64,000 nt of DNA from Corylus avellana (GCF_901000735.1 NC_081550.1:1136669-1200668); one strand, 5' to 3'. Shown: positions 1 through 11,941, numbered from the stretch's first letter. Notes: a model not told the origin generated them from the sequence alone. Numbers and translations: made by a program.

Positions 1-249
1 AAAAGATAGTCATAATAAAGTATATAACACCAAAGCCACCATATGAACTTCATTAATTTACATTAAAAAAAAAAAAAAAGTCCAGTGGATTTTTATGGGT
101 ATAACTAGCTAGTTAGTCCAATTTGATTGACCATGTTAAAAGTATGTGACCTTTTTTTTTGTCATAGATCGTTAAATATCACATCATACACATGAAACTT
201 AATTATTAGTGAAATCATATATCGTTCCATGATCGTCAGTTTGTATTCA

Positions 250-763
250 AATACAGAGCATGTGGACCTCAGCTCCAACCACCTGACAAATGAAGTTTGG
301 TCCCATTGATAGGACAATATTTTCTATTTCTGAAACTTTTACTTGCTTCTGTAGTTTCTTTACCTTTCCTTCGTTGGTGAAGCTGAGAGAACCCATAGCA
401 GCTTTTCAAGGTCTCTTCTGCAACATATCAAAACTTTAATCAGTGAAAAATACAAAATATTCAGAAAATAAACTTAAAAGGCCTGTCCCATGCATGATTT
501 CAACATTTCCTTAACTAGAACAAAAAAAAAAAAAAAAAAACCACCACAACAAGGTGAGTTTATTGAACCTTTAAACAATAGGAGGAAAAACATGTCAGGG
601 TTACAAATGATATTTCCAACCCAATAATATTGCTTACTGAAACTTACAAGGGAATAAGAAGAAGGAGAAGGAGAAGGAGAAGGAGAAGAAGCCAAAAGTT
701 GTGTATACAGGAGAAGTTGCCAAGGAGATGACTGAAAAGAGTTGTGGGTGAAGGGTTCATTAT
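250..763 (-). other. Possible small two-exon gene at left edge, unrecognised
   Basis: On the minus strand a TATA-like box (about 755-763) is followed by a CT-rich leader, a strong GTAAGT donor (intron starting at 647) and a TTGCAG acceptor (intron ending at 418). The candidate second exon has an ATG at 396-394 that opens about 49 codons, beginning MGSLSFTNEGK and rich in Lys and Gln. I do not recognise the product. The longer open frame over 474-695 begins with TTG, runs through the intron, and is mostly the translated (GGAGAA)n repeat, so it is not a credible protein. The arrangement could also be a 5' leader of a gene continuing left of the window, or a non-coding transcript. Confidence 0.25.
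657..690. repeat. GGAGAA hexanucleotide repeat
   Basis: About five imperfect GGAGAA units, reading as a CT-rich leader on the minus strand just downstream of the TATA-like box at 755-763. Such pyrimidine tracts are common in plant 5' leaders. Confidence 0.7.
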
Positions 764-2190
764 ATAGGAAATGAGAGAGTGCATGTGAGAGAATGGATGG
801 CAGGCTTCATTTTCAAAAACTGCCTACATCATATTTTATTTTATTTTTTGGACTGAAAGAAAAAAAGAAAAAAGAAAAAAAGGAAAAATATTAGTGGAAT
901 AAGAAGAAAGAAAGGTCAGTTTGAAAGAGCCTGTGCCACAAATTGAGTCATTTCTTACATGAATATTCGTTAGTGGGATTTTTATTTCCACTTGACAGTG
1001 ACATTATTTCTCTTTTTTCTCTCTATTTCGCAAGTTTTTCGTTAAGCATGAAGAACAACAGTTACTGAACAGTATTTTTAGTATGTCCAAACAAGTTAAA
1101 GTCCATGTCGAATAAATTATTAATTTACAGTAAAAAGAAATTTCATGTTTTTTTTGTGGTCATGAGCAGCTTGCTCTTTTTAAGTAATTGACACCACGTA
1201 ACTCGTGCAATGCATGTGACTTCATTTTTGTGATCATAACTTCTTCTTCTTTTTTTTTTTTTTTTTTTTTTTAACTTGAATTTGATTGATTGTTCTTTTG
1301 TAAAATATGCTAATTAATAACGTCATGTTTTTCATTACTTTTTCTAAGATGTTATATAACCTTAGTCCTTCTTTAATAAAAGAAATAAAAAAATGTCTTG
1401 TATTATTCATAGATTAAAAAGAAAAAAGAAAAAGAAGGGTGTATTATGTAGAGATTAAAGAAAAAATAAAAATGGATCGCCAATTTAACAATCTTACAAA
1501 AATAACTCATAAAAAAAAAAAAAAAAAGTTAACTTGATAGGAAAATGTATATTTAATCATTTAATTAATATTCTAACGCTCTCCCTTAATAAATAAGGCT
1601 TGATAAGTAGGATATTTAATTAAAATGAGAGGTGAATTAATTATGAAAATAATGTTCAAACTCATGACATTTTACTTTAATGTTATGTTAAATCACCACT
1701 TATTTTAAAAGTTTAGATTGATAAAAATAATATATTTAACATTTAACAAGCAGTATTGTGGTCGATTGGGTTCAATAGTGTTCCAAATATTTTCTTTAAT
1801 TAGTCGAGGCAATTAGCTAGTTGTCCGCAGCACAAATGTATGGGAATAGATAAGAAGCCCATGCATGCATGAGCTGTTAATTAAGCATATTGTGATCATT
1901 AAAACAAGCAACCAAAAAGAGGAAAAGAAAAAAAGTTTGGATAAGGTATATACTTAAAATGAATGATTCAAATCAAAAGCCTAAATCACCAAATATTAAA
2001 AGTTTGGATAAGCTGGTAATAAACAAAGAAATTGAATATTATAATCAACTTTATTCATTTGTACAAACATAAACGTATGATCATAGAGTAGCCCGATTAG
2101 CCCAATTAATGGCTCAGAATAGGATCGGGATCCCTTACAATTAATTGGGCAGAAGGTTACGAGAGGCCTCTAATAGGCCCTTCTATCTAA
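764..2190. other. Intergenic, AT-rich, no gene seen
   Basis: Homopolymer tracts (T-run at about 1250-1272, A-run at about 1509-1527) and AT-rich sequence with stops in all frames. No conserved domain, RNA gene or clear transposon end was seen. Confidence 0.5.
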
Positions 2191-2191
2191 G

Positions 2192-2218
2192 CAGGTGCTC
2201 GGACGATCTGAGCACCTG
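2192..2218. repeat. Perfect 9-bp hairpin inside a longer imperfect inverted repeat
   Basis: CAGGTGCTC (2192-2200) and GAGCACCTG (2210-2218) are exact reverse complements around a 9-nt loop. The pairing extends outward imperfectly to about 18 bp per arm, starting at CTATCTAAG and ending at CAAATAG. The block is GC-richer than its surroundings, as expected of a mobile-element remnant or a folded RNA. Its identity is unknown. Confidence 0.6.
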
Positions 2219-3101
2219 TTCAAATAGATGGACCAATATATCAAAAGACTCTCTTAATCACCTAAACTTCGGCATACAAGAGATTCTAGCTAGGGAATTC
2301 CAATCCTTTAGAATATGTCAAATATGTAAAGGTTACTAAATCATAGAGTGCTACATGTAACAAGTTTGCTAAATTAATATATATTTTCCACCTTTTACAA
2401 GGCATCATTATTTGACTCAAAATTAAATAATCAAAAACAAATTGAAGAAACCAACAAAAACCATTGTTCAAGGTATATATACCAAAATCAAAAACAGATC
2501 ATAATCATTGGTTCAATGTCATAATTATGGAAGAAAGACGTGAAAGAAGAGGCTTCTCCTTATTTCTCCCCTTCATCACAATTATGGAAATTTTTGGATG
2601 ACAATAACTAGAATATGAAGGTTCACTTTGCTACGTACCAATACTATACCATGAATTAATCTCAAGGCAATTATGTGGTCCTCCCCAATAATTGGTCCAA
2701 TCTCATAATATTGTATTACCTATTTGATCGGTAATGTATCAAGACGTACTTTTCGTTGCATACCGCCGCAAGTATGCCTACTAGCAGTCAATCTTTTAAT
2801 TTGCCATGAGAATCAATTTTTTTTTTGCTGCCCTTTTTTAGTCGGTAGGCCAAGAATTTATTGGACTGAATTATTCGTTTAAGCCCTTTTTAGTTATTTA
2901 TTATTTTTATTTGGCATTGTATCAACTAAGAGGTTTGTTGTTCTCCACACCCTATATATCTTACTTTTATTTAATTAATGAAACTTAATCATCATATATA
3001 TATAAAAGAGAAAAGTAGCCTAATTCAAAGGAAAATTAAAAATTATAAGATAGCTTCAAAATTTTATATGATGCACATAATAATTTCACGAAGACGTTGA
3101 A

Positions 3102-3246
3102 GAGTAATGTTATTCATTATACTTTTATTTCACTTTATTGATATGGCATTATTAATTAATCTTTAATTCAAAAAAAAAAACAATAATTAAGCAATTAATA
3201 AAATCACATCAATAAAATAAAATAAAAATTGTACATAACATTTCTC
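3102..3246. mobile_element. MITE with long imperfect terminal inverted repeats (AGTAATGTTAT family)
   Basis: The left end starts GAGTAATGTTATTCATTATA. The right end, reverse-complemented, starts GAGAAATGTTATGTACAATT. Both continue in parallel for about 50 bases through a TTTATTGATRTG motif. The short AT-rich middle and lack of coding match a non-autonomous foldback element. Similar ends occur at 13411-13578, 50158-50397 and 55135-55373. The superfamily is not assigned. Confidence 0.65.
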
Positions 3247-3301
3247 TTGGACAAAAACTCGATACCATTTATTCACAGAAACAGGAACAAAAATATGGTT
3301 T

Positions 3302-3532
3302 TTAGAAATTAATAATGCATAGCATATTAAAGAAAAGTAAATAGAAATTAAGTATAAAGCTCGCGAACCTTTTACGGAACTTGGTCAGGGCAAAAGTAAC
3401 TTCTTCTGGAATTGTACTGAACTCCTTCGATGGTGAAGAACGTGTACCAGCTGCGATCACAATCGACAATGCAGCCGGTAAAATCACTCTTCTTGCCGGA
3501 AAACTAGAAAATTTGTTGAACCCTTTTGTCAT
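3302..3532 (-). CDS. Unrecognised 76-aa ORF with an upstream TATA-like box
   Basis: An ATG-initiated minus-strand frame of 76 codons begins MTKGFNKFSSFPARRV and has an Ala/Ile-rich stretch around residues 19-28. A TATATATATA box lies about 85 bases upstream (3613-3625), a plausible promoter spacing. The first 57 or so residues have balanced composition; the last 19 are Phe/Leu/Asn-rich, like translated AT-rich DNA, so a splice donor near the GTAAAA at residue 53-54 may end a coding exon there. The plus strand also has an 85-codon frame over the same DNA, which weakens the case. No family is recognised. Confidence 0.25.
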   Translation of the reverse strand: MTKGFNKFSSFPARRVILPAALSIVIAAGTRSSPSKEFSTIPEEVTFALTKFRKRFASFILNFYLLFFNMLCIINF

Positions 3533-3639
3533 TTATGGTGCAAAAGTACTGTACCAAACAATTCCCTCTCAATGCAAAACCTCTCAGATCGAACAGTGGG
3601 TGGCGGGTGGCCTATATATATATGGAACCAGATCCTAAG

Positions 3640-5957
3640 AACTCATGCAGCTGGATCCTACGTAGGTACAAACCTTTCTATATCTATGGATTAGAAAGAA
3701 AGAAAGAGGAAGAGAGACACAGAGAGAGAAAATGCATGCATTTCATATCACGACATATAAATTAACGTTTGGATCGTGTCACTGACATATATATTACTTA
3801 GTCAGAGGATCTGCTCCATAACTGATTCCTAATTAAGCTCCTGTTCTTTCTCATCAAACTCATCTAAACTAGCTTACAAGTCGACCCATGTATCTGAATT
3901 TTGTTTAAAAGCGCGCTGTGAGGAAAGTCTGATTATATATCGTGGACCAAGTGTGATTAATAAGGGTTAATTAATTTGCATCAAATTTCTGCTGATGATC
4001 ATTCGACATCCGAATCTGACGTCTTATATAGATATATCGCTCGTGCCATTTGATTGGCACTATGATTTTTAATCAGACACTTCTATTTCTTAATGGAAAA
4101 TAGGTTTTTGTGATTTTAAAAAAAAAAAAAAAAAAAGTGTCGCTATATATATATATATGGGTATGTCGTATGCGGTTTTCCGCATATGCAGATAGCGGTT
4201 AGTTGAGTTTAGTAACCGCTTGCATGTATAGACGTTGTTGTGGGCGGCCTGGCCAGACTCAGCTAAGGCTAGCCATGGGTTTGGGTTTTTTTATTTATTT
4301 ATTTTGTTTACGAATAACATTGCAAACTTTTAAAATATGACGATTCAACGTTGTAATTTTTTAAAGTTTAAGGATACGATTGCAAAAGTGATAAAACATT
4401 AGGGGCTAAGCAAAGTTTTCCTAAAATTTAGTAACATCGAAGCCAAGAAATCATATACAAATAAGACATTCTGTTAGCAAGTGGCATTAAAATGAAAAAA
4501 AAAAAAAAAAAAAAAGGGTCATGTGGCACACGTGATTTTTTTTTTTTTTTTGGGTTCTATTTTTCTCTTCTAAATAATCCAAAAAAATAATAGTACTAGA
4601 AAACCGAAAAGACTGTGGGAATAGCTTGACCACCCCCAATAATTATATGTGGGAGACTGGGAGTGATTATATTATTTATTTCATCTTTCTTAGATTTCAT
4701 ATTCATTTTGAATTAATTTTTGCATCGCATAGGTCCATTATGATGTTTTGTTATCCACCTCATAGATTAATATTACCAAAGAAATACATGAGATTGAAGG
4801 GAAAATACTAATATATATAAAAAATAACCGCTTATTCGGATAAAAAATTAAGAATTAATTTAATCATTTAATTTATATTCTAACAACTAATTAACATGAA
4901 ACACTAAGAATATCTTTCTATGCTTAATTTTCTTCAGATTTGGTCTTGGTTTTGGACAACCTAGCATTAACATACCACACCGTTAATGTCAAATTGAGAG
5001 GACTCCTTCAAACTAATTTGTAGTTGTGGAAAACCTACTAGTAGATAACCTTATATGACAGAACACTTTGACAGGCTGGTTAGATCGACGCGAATATAGG
5101 ATGGAACCTAATTATTCAAGCAAATACACACTTATTCTAGATGAGTAATCCTAGAAAAAAGACCCATGTCTTCACGGTGTCCTTCCAAAATTAATGTAGC
5201 CTTTAAAACTACCATCAGATCAAAATCCAATAATCATCTTTCACAAATCTAACGGTAATTTATGACCTTGTAAGTTTACTTAGTTAGGGAGTTAAAGTAA
5301 TTGCCAATAATAACTCCTTTTACCTTATTTAGATTAGGGAGTAATTTAGTTAAACTAAAGAATTTTATCCACAAGAATATTTGAATTCTACAATTCCAAA
5401 TATATGGGAACATAAACATTCAGTGTCACAATTTTTTATCTCAGACATGCATACACCCAATATATAGCTAGAGATAGAGTGCCAAATGATGAAGATCCAA
5501 TTAATATATAGACCATTTAATTTTTTTTTTTCCTGGCTAGCTTGAATATCCAATTAATATGTTGGATTAATATTATTAATTTGTGGATTAAATCATGTTA
5601 ATTAAAGATTTTTTGCAACTATATATATGTTTTAATATTAGTCAACATGTTTTAGGGTTGTCTCCCTCCTCGTCATGAAACATGATCCCGGCCCCCACCA
5701 AATAAAGAAATTCAGTTGTGAGTTCAGTTTAGAGTTCACCAATAGGCTTTTGTAGATACCAGGAACCGTATTTCTTGACAGGATGTGCAAATAAATCGAA
5801 AATATGCAAAAGAATAATTAATTAATTAAGCACACCTGATCATGCACATGCATGGAAATATATAACAAATTGCTAACAAAATATGTTACTAATTTGTTTT
5901 TAACTTGGTTGTTATACCTGATTTTTTTGTTTAGTTCTTATAAATGTTCCCCGTTTC
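3640..5957. other. Intergenic, no gene seen
   Basis: AT-rich sequence with A and T homopolymers (about 4119-4136, 4494-4515, 4539-4552). A GC-richer block at 4166-4280 looks like a decayed insertion but has no clear ends. Confidence 0.5.
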
Positions 5958-5961
5958 CAAA

Positions 5962-5968
5962 TATAAAA
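5962..5968 (+). promoter_or_regulatory. TATA-like box for the RAV gene
   Basis: TATAAAA lies about 180 bases upstream of the ATG at 6147. A CTT/TTC microsatellite follows in the presumed 5' UTR at 6085-6106. Assigned by position and consensus only. Confidence 0.4.
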
Positions 5969-6146
5969 CCTATAATTTTGATGCAACGAATGACTCATCT
6001 AATTGCTAGATTTCCTCGGTCCCCTCAATTTCTCCAAAAAGATTGGAATTAATCTGTGACCCTTTTCCTTAAATCCCACCTTATTTCTTCTTCTTCTTCT
6101 TCTTCCTTTTACCAATATTGCTCTGGATTTTTCCTGCATTTACAAT

Positions 6147-7235
6147 ATGGAAGAGGATGCTTTGAGCATGATTTCATATGCCAAAATGAACGTGACCACA
6201 GAAACCTCAGATTCAAACAACACACGTTACACTTTGCAGGCAAACAACAAGCGCACGAAACACGACAACCTTAATCCCCCCTCCATAGCAAAATTCAAAG
6301 GAGTTGTTCCTCAGGTGAATGGACATTGGGGTGCACAGATATATGCCAACCACCAGAGAATCTGGCTGGGGACTTTTAAGTCTGAAAAGGAAGCAGCCAT
6401 GGCTTATGACAGCGCTGCAATCAAGCTCCGGAGTGGCGATTCACATAGAAATTTCCCGTGGACCGACCAGACAGCTCAGGAGCCTAATTTCCAAAACAAT
6501 TACACAACAGAAGCAGTGCTAAACATGATAAGGGATGGCTCGTATCCATCAAAATTTTCTGCTTTTCTTCGAACCCAATTATCTCAAACAAACGAAACTG
6601 GAATCAATCTCAAGCAAACAAGGGTTATGCATGGAGACGAACATTTTTCATGCAGCCAACTTTTTCAAAAAGAACTAACACCAAGCGATGTGGGAAAGCT
6701 TAATAGGCTTGTCATTCCAAAGAAATATGCTGTCAGGTACTTTCCCTGCATTTGTGAAAGTGTGGAAGATATTAATGGCGGCGGTGGTGGCAGAAATGGG
6801 GTTGATGACATTGAATTAGTGTTCTATGACAAGCTAATGAAGTCATGGAAATTCCGATATTGCTATTGGAGGAGTAGCCAAAGCTTTGTGTTCACAAGGG
6901 GTTGGAACCGGTTCGTTAAGGAAAAAAAGTTAAAGGCAAATGATATAATCACATTTTATACATGTGAGCGTGCTGAAAAGGCAAAAGAGGGTGAAAATTT
7001 TTGTTTAATTGATGTAATTTACAATGGGGGAGAGGGAAAGAATTGTTTGGTTGAGGGGATAAGTGATCATGTGCAGTTGGAATTAGGATTAAATTTGGGG
7101 AAAAAATTTGGCTACAAAGTAGATGATGAAAATCAGGATGATGATCAGGAAGAGAAGGTATTGAGTACTGGACTTGATAGGCCACATAATGTGGATGAAA
7201 AAGGTTTTAGGCTCTTTGGTGTACGTATCAACTAA
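6147..7235 (+). CDS. RAV-type AP2/ERF and B3 domain transcription factor
   Basis: An intronless gene of 362 aa, like most RAV genes. An AP2 domain spans residues 49-105 (FKGVVPQ, GHWGAQIYA, RIWLGTF, AAMAYDSAAIKLR, RNFPW). A B3 DNA-binding domain spans about 172-290 (LTPSDVGKLNRLVIPKKYA, WKFRYCYWRSSQSFVFTRGW). The C terminus carries RLFGV at 355-359, the B3 repression motif that recruits co-repressors in RAV/TEM proteins, so a nuclear repressor is likely. The KLRSGDSHRNFPW end of the AP2 domain resembles the Arabidopsis At1g50680/At1g51120 subgroup rather than RAV1 or TEM1. A Gly run (211-215) and an acidic stretch (326-337) are linkers. The ATG at 6147 opens the only long frame, and AATAAA follows the stop at 7237. 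Family certain; orthology inferred. Confidence 0.95.
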   Translation: MEEDALSMISYAKMNVTTETSDSNNTRYTLQANNKRTKHDNLNPPSIAKFKGVVPQVNGHWGAQIYANHQRIWLGTFKSEKEAAMAYDSAAIKLRSGDSHRNFPWTDQTAQEPNFQNNYTTEAVLNMIRDGSYPSKFSAFLRTQLSQTNETGINLKQTRVMHGDEHFSCSQLFQKELTPSDVGKLNRLVIPKKYAVRYFPCICESVEDINGGGGGRNGVDDIELVFYDKLMKSWKFRYCYWRSSQSFVFTRGWNRFVKEKKLKANDIITFYTCERAEKAKEGENFCLIDVIYNGGEGKNCLVEGISDHVQLELGLNLGKKFGYKVDDENQDDDQEEKVLSTGLDRPHNVDEKGFRLFGVRIN

Positions 7236-7242
7236 CAAATAA

Positions 7243-10200
7243 AGGATCGAGCAAGACATTTCATTTTAATTCAGGGATAATTTTTATTTTTTATTTAGAG
7301 TGAGAGGTTCATGATTAGGTGAGAAATATAATTGTAATCACTTTCAGAAAAAATCAGCCAAAAGTTGTAAATTTTGTGCAAATTAAAGGTGAGATATGGT
7401 TCTTAATTAGTATTGTTTTTATAAGCAACTTGTTGCTTGAGCTAGGATTTGTACACACAAATAAAAAGTGAGTTTGCAAATTTAGTAAACTTGATCAATT
7501 TACTTTTTCTTGGTACGAGAACTAATTACATAATTACTTAAATGTAAATTTCCTAATGCATCGGTGAGTGATAAGTGCAACAAGGTCCCATAAATCTAAA
7601 TGTTATCCAAAGATATATATATATATTTAGATACAAATTTCAGATAGTATTTATCCTTGAAAATTGGCTTACAAAATTACGGTGACCAATACCGTATATA
7701 CACATATATGATATCTATGGCGGCCCAATTTTATTCTTTAGGTCTTTTCCTCTATGACTGGGACTTCCACATCTCTGAATCCAATTTTGCTCCCAAACGT
7801 GCAAGCCATTGTTCAACACTGGAAGATAATGACATCATTGTTGGCTTTGATACCAAATATATAATAGATACTTCAAGTAGAACTAACAATTGAAAACCGG
7901 TTTATATGAAGACGGTGTTCTTGACCTTATATACACATCTTTAAGATTTTACTTAAGTCATATGAAAAACTTAGTATCGTAACATATTTTATGGCCTACA
8001 GGAGCAAAAGATGATGGACAAAAATTTCCTCCAACCTAGTCTAATAAGTGCCAAGTGTCCTCTCTCACAATTTTTTTTAATATTTTTAACAGTAATTTAT
8101 TGCAATTCCACTAATCTAGGACCCTAAACATTGATTTTTTTTAGAAACTCAAACATGTTGAATGACTCTTGTCACTTATTAGAATAAGTTGAAAAAAATT
8201 TTCTCCAAACTAATTTGAAGAAAATTGTTTCCAAAGAGGACCTAACTAGCTAGAGGTCAATAAGCTCCTTGATAGTTTACATTGGCCTATCATTTAGCAA
8301 AAAATTAATTAATTTGAAACTAGTTAGATCATTCTTGCTGTCAATTGGCCAAACCATTCATCGCGCACTGAAACCCACCAGGTCAGATTCATCCACGTTT
8401 GATCTTTTGCAAAGTCTATCGCATTTAACTAGTAATTGGACCGCTTCTTCTTTTTTTAAAAAAAAATTGATGCATTCTCATTTCGTCCCTCCATTAGTGA
8501 ACTTAACCCTAGCTCTTAGTCTAGTACTTTCTATGTTCCCTTTTTTTTTCCCCCAAAAAAAAAAAAAAATCCTTTAACTTTTCACCTGACCTTTTTGAAC
8601 CACAACCAGATGGTCAAGTTGACAACACATTTTCTTTCAAGTGGTTATGAGTAACCACATCTTTCTTGGCATGAAAAATTCTGCAAATCCAACTATATTT
8701 CGTAACCACCTATAAAAAAAGCCATTGAATAAAACCATATCTCGTTGCTGACAATTAATTAACAAACTTTGGATAAGATTGGTATCTCTTAACTTCTTCA
8801 TTAGTTTAATAGATTTTTCAAGTTTTACTCAAAACCCGATCTTAATTTGACCCTGAAAGCTCAACATACAGTGAAGCATAAAACTAATTACAGTTGCGTA
8901 CACACCTTTGAAAACTGAAAACTCATTGAACTTGGACGAAAAAGTTTCAAAACCATTCTTTTGGTGCATCAAATATCATTAACTTCTGAAATTTCATTTC
9001 ATTTTCCAAAATACATAGTAACCCTTTTGGAAGATCTTCTTTTCTTTGCTGGAATGAACCCACAAAACGATATAGCACAGTTAAAGACAGCATAGAATGA
9101 ATATGACACTTATTGGTACAGTAAATTATTGGCCCCATTCTCAGAACCTTTTCTATAGGACCGTATAAAAAATTACTTCAACAAAGTTATCACCCGATCA
9201 CAACTGGTGCATTTTTGTCATATTAATTATGAAGCACTAAATATTTGCATGATTTCACATAGAAAATGAAATATCAAAGATAAGTGGAACCTATTTTCAA
9301 GCAAGAAAAGAGATAAGGACGGGTCCATATTACACTGTGCAACATGGACTTATCAAATCAAGTAGTGTTAGTGTCCCATTCAAGTTATCTTATCAGGAAG
9401 ATCATAAGCTAACCTCCCACTTCTCCTTATCCCACCAATAGTTCATCTCTTCCGCATTTGACATTCCCTCACTCCTTTCTCCATCATTCTTTGCCTTTTA
9501 GCTGCATTGCGTATAAGCTCATTCCTCTTAATACTTTTCTTTTTTTCTTTTACAATATCAGTAAAAGAAAAGATTATACAAAATGAGTGATAAGACAGCT
9601 ATGAGTGGTAATTTGTATTCTCTTATCGGGTTTAAACTATGTCAATCTTAATATAACCCATTTAAACCGTAAGGGCTTCTAACGTCAGACCGGGTCGGGC
9701 ACGGACCAAATCGGATACAAATTAGGCTTTGCCTACTGCCTTCTAGAATGTGGGTGGCAAAACCTAAAAAGGAGCCCAAGTAGAAAAAATTAGGTATGAA
9801 TTTGGAGGAAAATGAAAAGTAAGAAGAAAAATCGATCTTTGATGGCCAACTTGTGTCCTTCTGCTGTAAATATGCGGTTCTGAATTCTTGGACCTACCAA
9901 AACTGGTTCGATGGCAGGTTGAATTTTGCACCAAGGGGAGAATTGGGGGACCCCTGCATGTGATATTACCATTGCTGGATACCACTGCCACATTACCACA
10001 TGTGTACTATGTCAACTAATATATATCTTGCACACAACTTTTTCATAAGTGCATATCTCGATGCATTTATGGTAATTGTTTGTCATAATTAATGTAGGAC
10101 TGAACAACGACCTCGATACTCAACCCACATAAAATAAGGGAATTGGATTCTCTCTATTTTATTTGAAATAGAAAGTATTCAATATTTAGTGTAAATTAAA

Positions 10201-11268
10201 TGAGGGATAATATTGTATACTACGATGCTCTTAATATGATTTATTTAAATTTAAAGTTTATTTTGTTGTATTTAACGGTATATATATATAATTCAATAAG
10301 TGAAATCTAATATATGAACCATAAGATGGATCATGGCCTTCGAAAAATTTGAGCCTTGCCTGTGCGTTAGTGTCTTGATTAGTGTGACTTATATGCAATG
10401 GTTCAAATATTGACAAGCTAAGAAGGTGAGCAGAATTTTTTTTTTTTAAAAAAAAAAAAAGAAAGTAGGTGACCATTGTCTTACAATGAACTATTTTTTT
10501 TTTCATTGTAAGTGAAATGATGATCAACTGTTTTATTTTGTTTTGTTATATTGAACGGTGCATATAGTGTTACGTCAACGTATTCACCATATAGGGCAAT
10601 ATATATTCACCGTTAAATTTGTGAATCAAAATCTAATACGTATCCATCACTTCTAAGAGATTTTCCTATCACAACATGGGCATTCAGAGAAATCCCAGAA
10701 CTCTGCTAAATAATTTCTTATATTAATATAAGAAATTCCCTCCCTTCTTCAATGACAAAAAAAAAAAAAAAGAAAAAAAAAAAGAGAAAGAAACCCCACT
10801 ATTATATATGTCACCCCCCAGCTCACGATGAACGATAACGTACAACATTTTTCTCGTGTGGATGACATAGGCTTCCTCATCCATCAATTTCTACTTGTTA
10901 TTTATTTATTTATTAAAAACACCATTGATCGATCCACCAATTGCTTATATATTATATATATATATATATAACGACATGGGGTCGCATTCATGTGGTCATG
11001 TTCATCAATGACCACCAAGATCTTGTTATGCGCCATAATCAAACCCATGGGTCATGTCCCAAAAAGCAATATGGTCATATATGCAGACAAACATATATAT
11101 AGGTGTATCTGGGGAGGGAAAAACTTTGTGCCAAGAACTAGTTTTTCAAAGGTTAAGTTAAAAAGGAAAAGTCTAAAGCATTACTACTTTTAGAAATTTG
11201 CTATATACACTCCCCTCATAACTTGGTCACAATGAAAATGATTATTAATTAAGATCAACTTTTGAGGT
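7243..11268. other. Intergenic, no convincing gene
   Basis: About 4 kb of AT-rich DNA with scattered short frames of 60-100 codons, none with a recognisable domain. Two overlapping minus-strand frames at 9764-9999 (75 and 69 codons) have fairly balanced composition but match no family I know. A T-run abutting an A-run lies at 10438-10460 and a (TA)n tract near 10950-10971. Confidence 0.5.
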
Positions 11269-11408
11269 GATGGATTTACGATGATTATCATCACACTTAG
11301 ACTCTAGTGTGTATGGTGAGATTCTGAGCTAGATCGATGATGATGATGGATTTATGATGATTATTATCACACTTAGACTCTAGTGTTTAGGGTGAGATTC
11401 TGAGCTAT
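11269..11408 (+). repeat. Tandem duplication, 75-bp period
   Basis: GATGGATTT at 11269 and again at 11344 starts two near-identical copies that include CACACTTAGACTCTAGTG and GAGATTCTGAGCTA. The second copy runs straight into the palindrome at 11406-11435. Confidence 0.8.
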
Positions 11409-11435
11409 ATCACAAACAACGTTGTTTGTGATATA
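11406..11435. repeat. Perfect 30-bp palindrome
   Basis: The left arm 11406-11420 (TATATCACAAACAAC) is followed with no spacer by its exact reverse complement at 11421-11435. The two-fold centre is the AACGTT at 11418-11423. Confidence 0.85.
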
Positions 11436-11720
11436 TGTTATCCAGTTGTGGTGCCTTTAGTACGATGATTATCATGCGACAGAACAATAACTGTTAAATC
11501 ATCGATCACTTATTTTAAAAGTTTAAATTAATAAAAAATTATTAATTTAATTAATATTTTAATATTCTTTCTTAAGTGAAGTTTAACACATATAATATTT
11601 AATTGAAATAGAAGGTGAATAATATAGATAAGGTTCGAATACCATTTGAAATGGAAAGTGAATGACAGATATAAGGTTTAAATAATTGAACTTAAACATT
11701 ATAGTATGATACTATACTAA

Positions 11721-11938
11721 GAACATGTTTGGGTATGCGTTTAAAGGGCCTAAAAATGCATTTAATACTTAAAAAGTCTTTTGAATTGGTAAAAGAAATT
11801 GAAAGCGTTTTTAAGAGTCCATAAAGCTCAAAAGTTGTCAAAATGCACTTTTGGCAAAAGCTTAAAAATGAAGCTTTTGCCAAAAAGCCTTTTTTGATTT
11901 AAAAATTATATTTCTCAAATGCAATTCTAAACATGCTC
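11721..11938. mobile_element. Tourist/Harbinger-like MITE with TAA target duplication
   Basis: The 218-bp element is flanked by TAA at 11718-11720 and 11939-11941, the usual 3-bp PIF/Harbinger target duplication (TWA). The left end reads GAACATGTTTGGGTATGCGT. The right end, reverse-complemented, reads GAGCATGTTTAGAATTGCAT, an imperfect terminal inverted repeat. Inside, 11849-11863 and 11871-11885 form a perfect 15-bp stem around a 7-nt loop. It has no coding capacity. Confidence 0.75.
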
Positions 11939-11941
11939 TAA

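Noticed and set aside
474..695. 73-codon minus-strand frame beginning with Ser-Pro repeats
   Set aside because: It starts at TTG, translates a GGAGAA repeat, and reads through a likely intron and a poly-A tract.
9764..9999. Two overlapping minus-strand frames of 75 and 69 codons with balanced composition
   Set aside because: No recognisable domain, no clear promoter or splice context, and the two frames compete for the same DNA.
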